Shown here: positions 14,038 to 14,045 of the stretch, in pieces | Layout: every line of letters starts with the position of its first letter | How positions within the stretch are numbered: the first letter of the stretch is position 1 | Assembly: GCA_002371375.1 (NCBI GenBank) | Contig: DFIB01000227.1 | Span: 1 to 14,045 of the forward strand | DNA length: 14,045 nucleotides | Reading direction: 5' to 3' | Source: Mageeibacillus sp. UBA3708 | GTDB lineage: Bacteria > Bacillota > Clostridia > Saccharofermentanales > Saccharofermentanaceae | Notes under the pieces: generated by a model | The model's input: only the letters and a program-made list of their open reading frames with translations | Database searches by the model: none | Told to the model about the DNA's origin: nothing | Translations under genes and position numbers: made by a program

Positions 14038-14045
14038 TCCTGCTT
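14024..14045 (+). repeat. Stop-codon hairpin, copy 2 (cut by window edge)
   Basis: TGAAGCAGGA, TTGA and TCCTGCTT repeat the copy 1 hairpin; the final two bases of the stem lie beyond the window. Confidence 0.75.

Larger units (their letters stand above)
13814..14045 (+). repeat. Tandem duplication of the micropeptide unit (132-bp period)
   Basis: The unit at 13814-13915 (SD, peptide, hairpin) is repeated at 13946-14045, offset by 132 bp, with the second copy cut by the window edge. The 30-bp segment between units (13916-13945) is not clearly repeated. Confidence 0.9.

Overview
The window looks like a chromosomal segment of a low-to-mid-GC Bacillota, probably a Clostridia relative from a gut or rumen-type habitat. 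This rests on AGGAGG-type ribosome binding sites before nearly every gene, an MnmA plus zinc-ribbon/Thr-rich membrane protein backbone, and close resemblance of the Csm proteins to Bacillota type III-A sets. No species can be named from the sequence alone.

Layout: (1) 1-2127 is backbone. It holds mnmA (minus strand, 3' end cut by the window edge) and a divergent zinc-ribbon two-TM protein, closed by a hairpin terminator at 2159-2190. (2) 2318-10405 is one tightly packed plus-strand operon: EcsC-family protein, cas6, cas10/csm1, csm2, csm3, csm4, csm5, csm6. (3) 10406-10538 is a CRISPR leader with an extended -10 promoter. (4) 10539-11423 is a CRISPR array of 13 repeats (36 nt, the last one degenerate) and 12 spacers; spacers 3 and 6 are identical. 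(5) 11449-12729 holds cas1 and cas2, starting 25 nt after the last repeat with no promoter of their own that I can see. (6) 12700-13662 (minus) is a WYL-domain protein with N-terminal ribbon-helix-helix-like segments, resembling the WYL1 accessory proteins known from type VI-D loci. Its promoter is bracketed by two copies of a 10-bp direct repeat. (7) 13814-14045 holds tandem copies of a unit encoding a 23-residue hydrophobic micropeptide, each ending in a hairpin that contains the stop codon; the second copy runs to the window edge.

How it works together (family knowledge applied to what is seen): Cas6 cuts pre-crRNA at the repeat hairpin, leaving the 5' handle ACGGAAAC. Csm1-5 assemble on the crRNA. 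Csm3 (Asp32) cleaves target RNA. The Cas10 GGDD palm makes cyclic oligoadenylate, which activates the Csm6 CARF-HEPN RNase. Cas10 has lost its HD nuclease motifs, so signalling through Csm6 is probably the main effector output. Cas1-Cas2 add spacers. The unusual parts are the EcsC-family gene translationally coupled to cas6, the WYL1-like protein in a type III-A setting, its possible operator pair, and the tandem micropeptides beside it.
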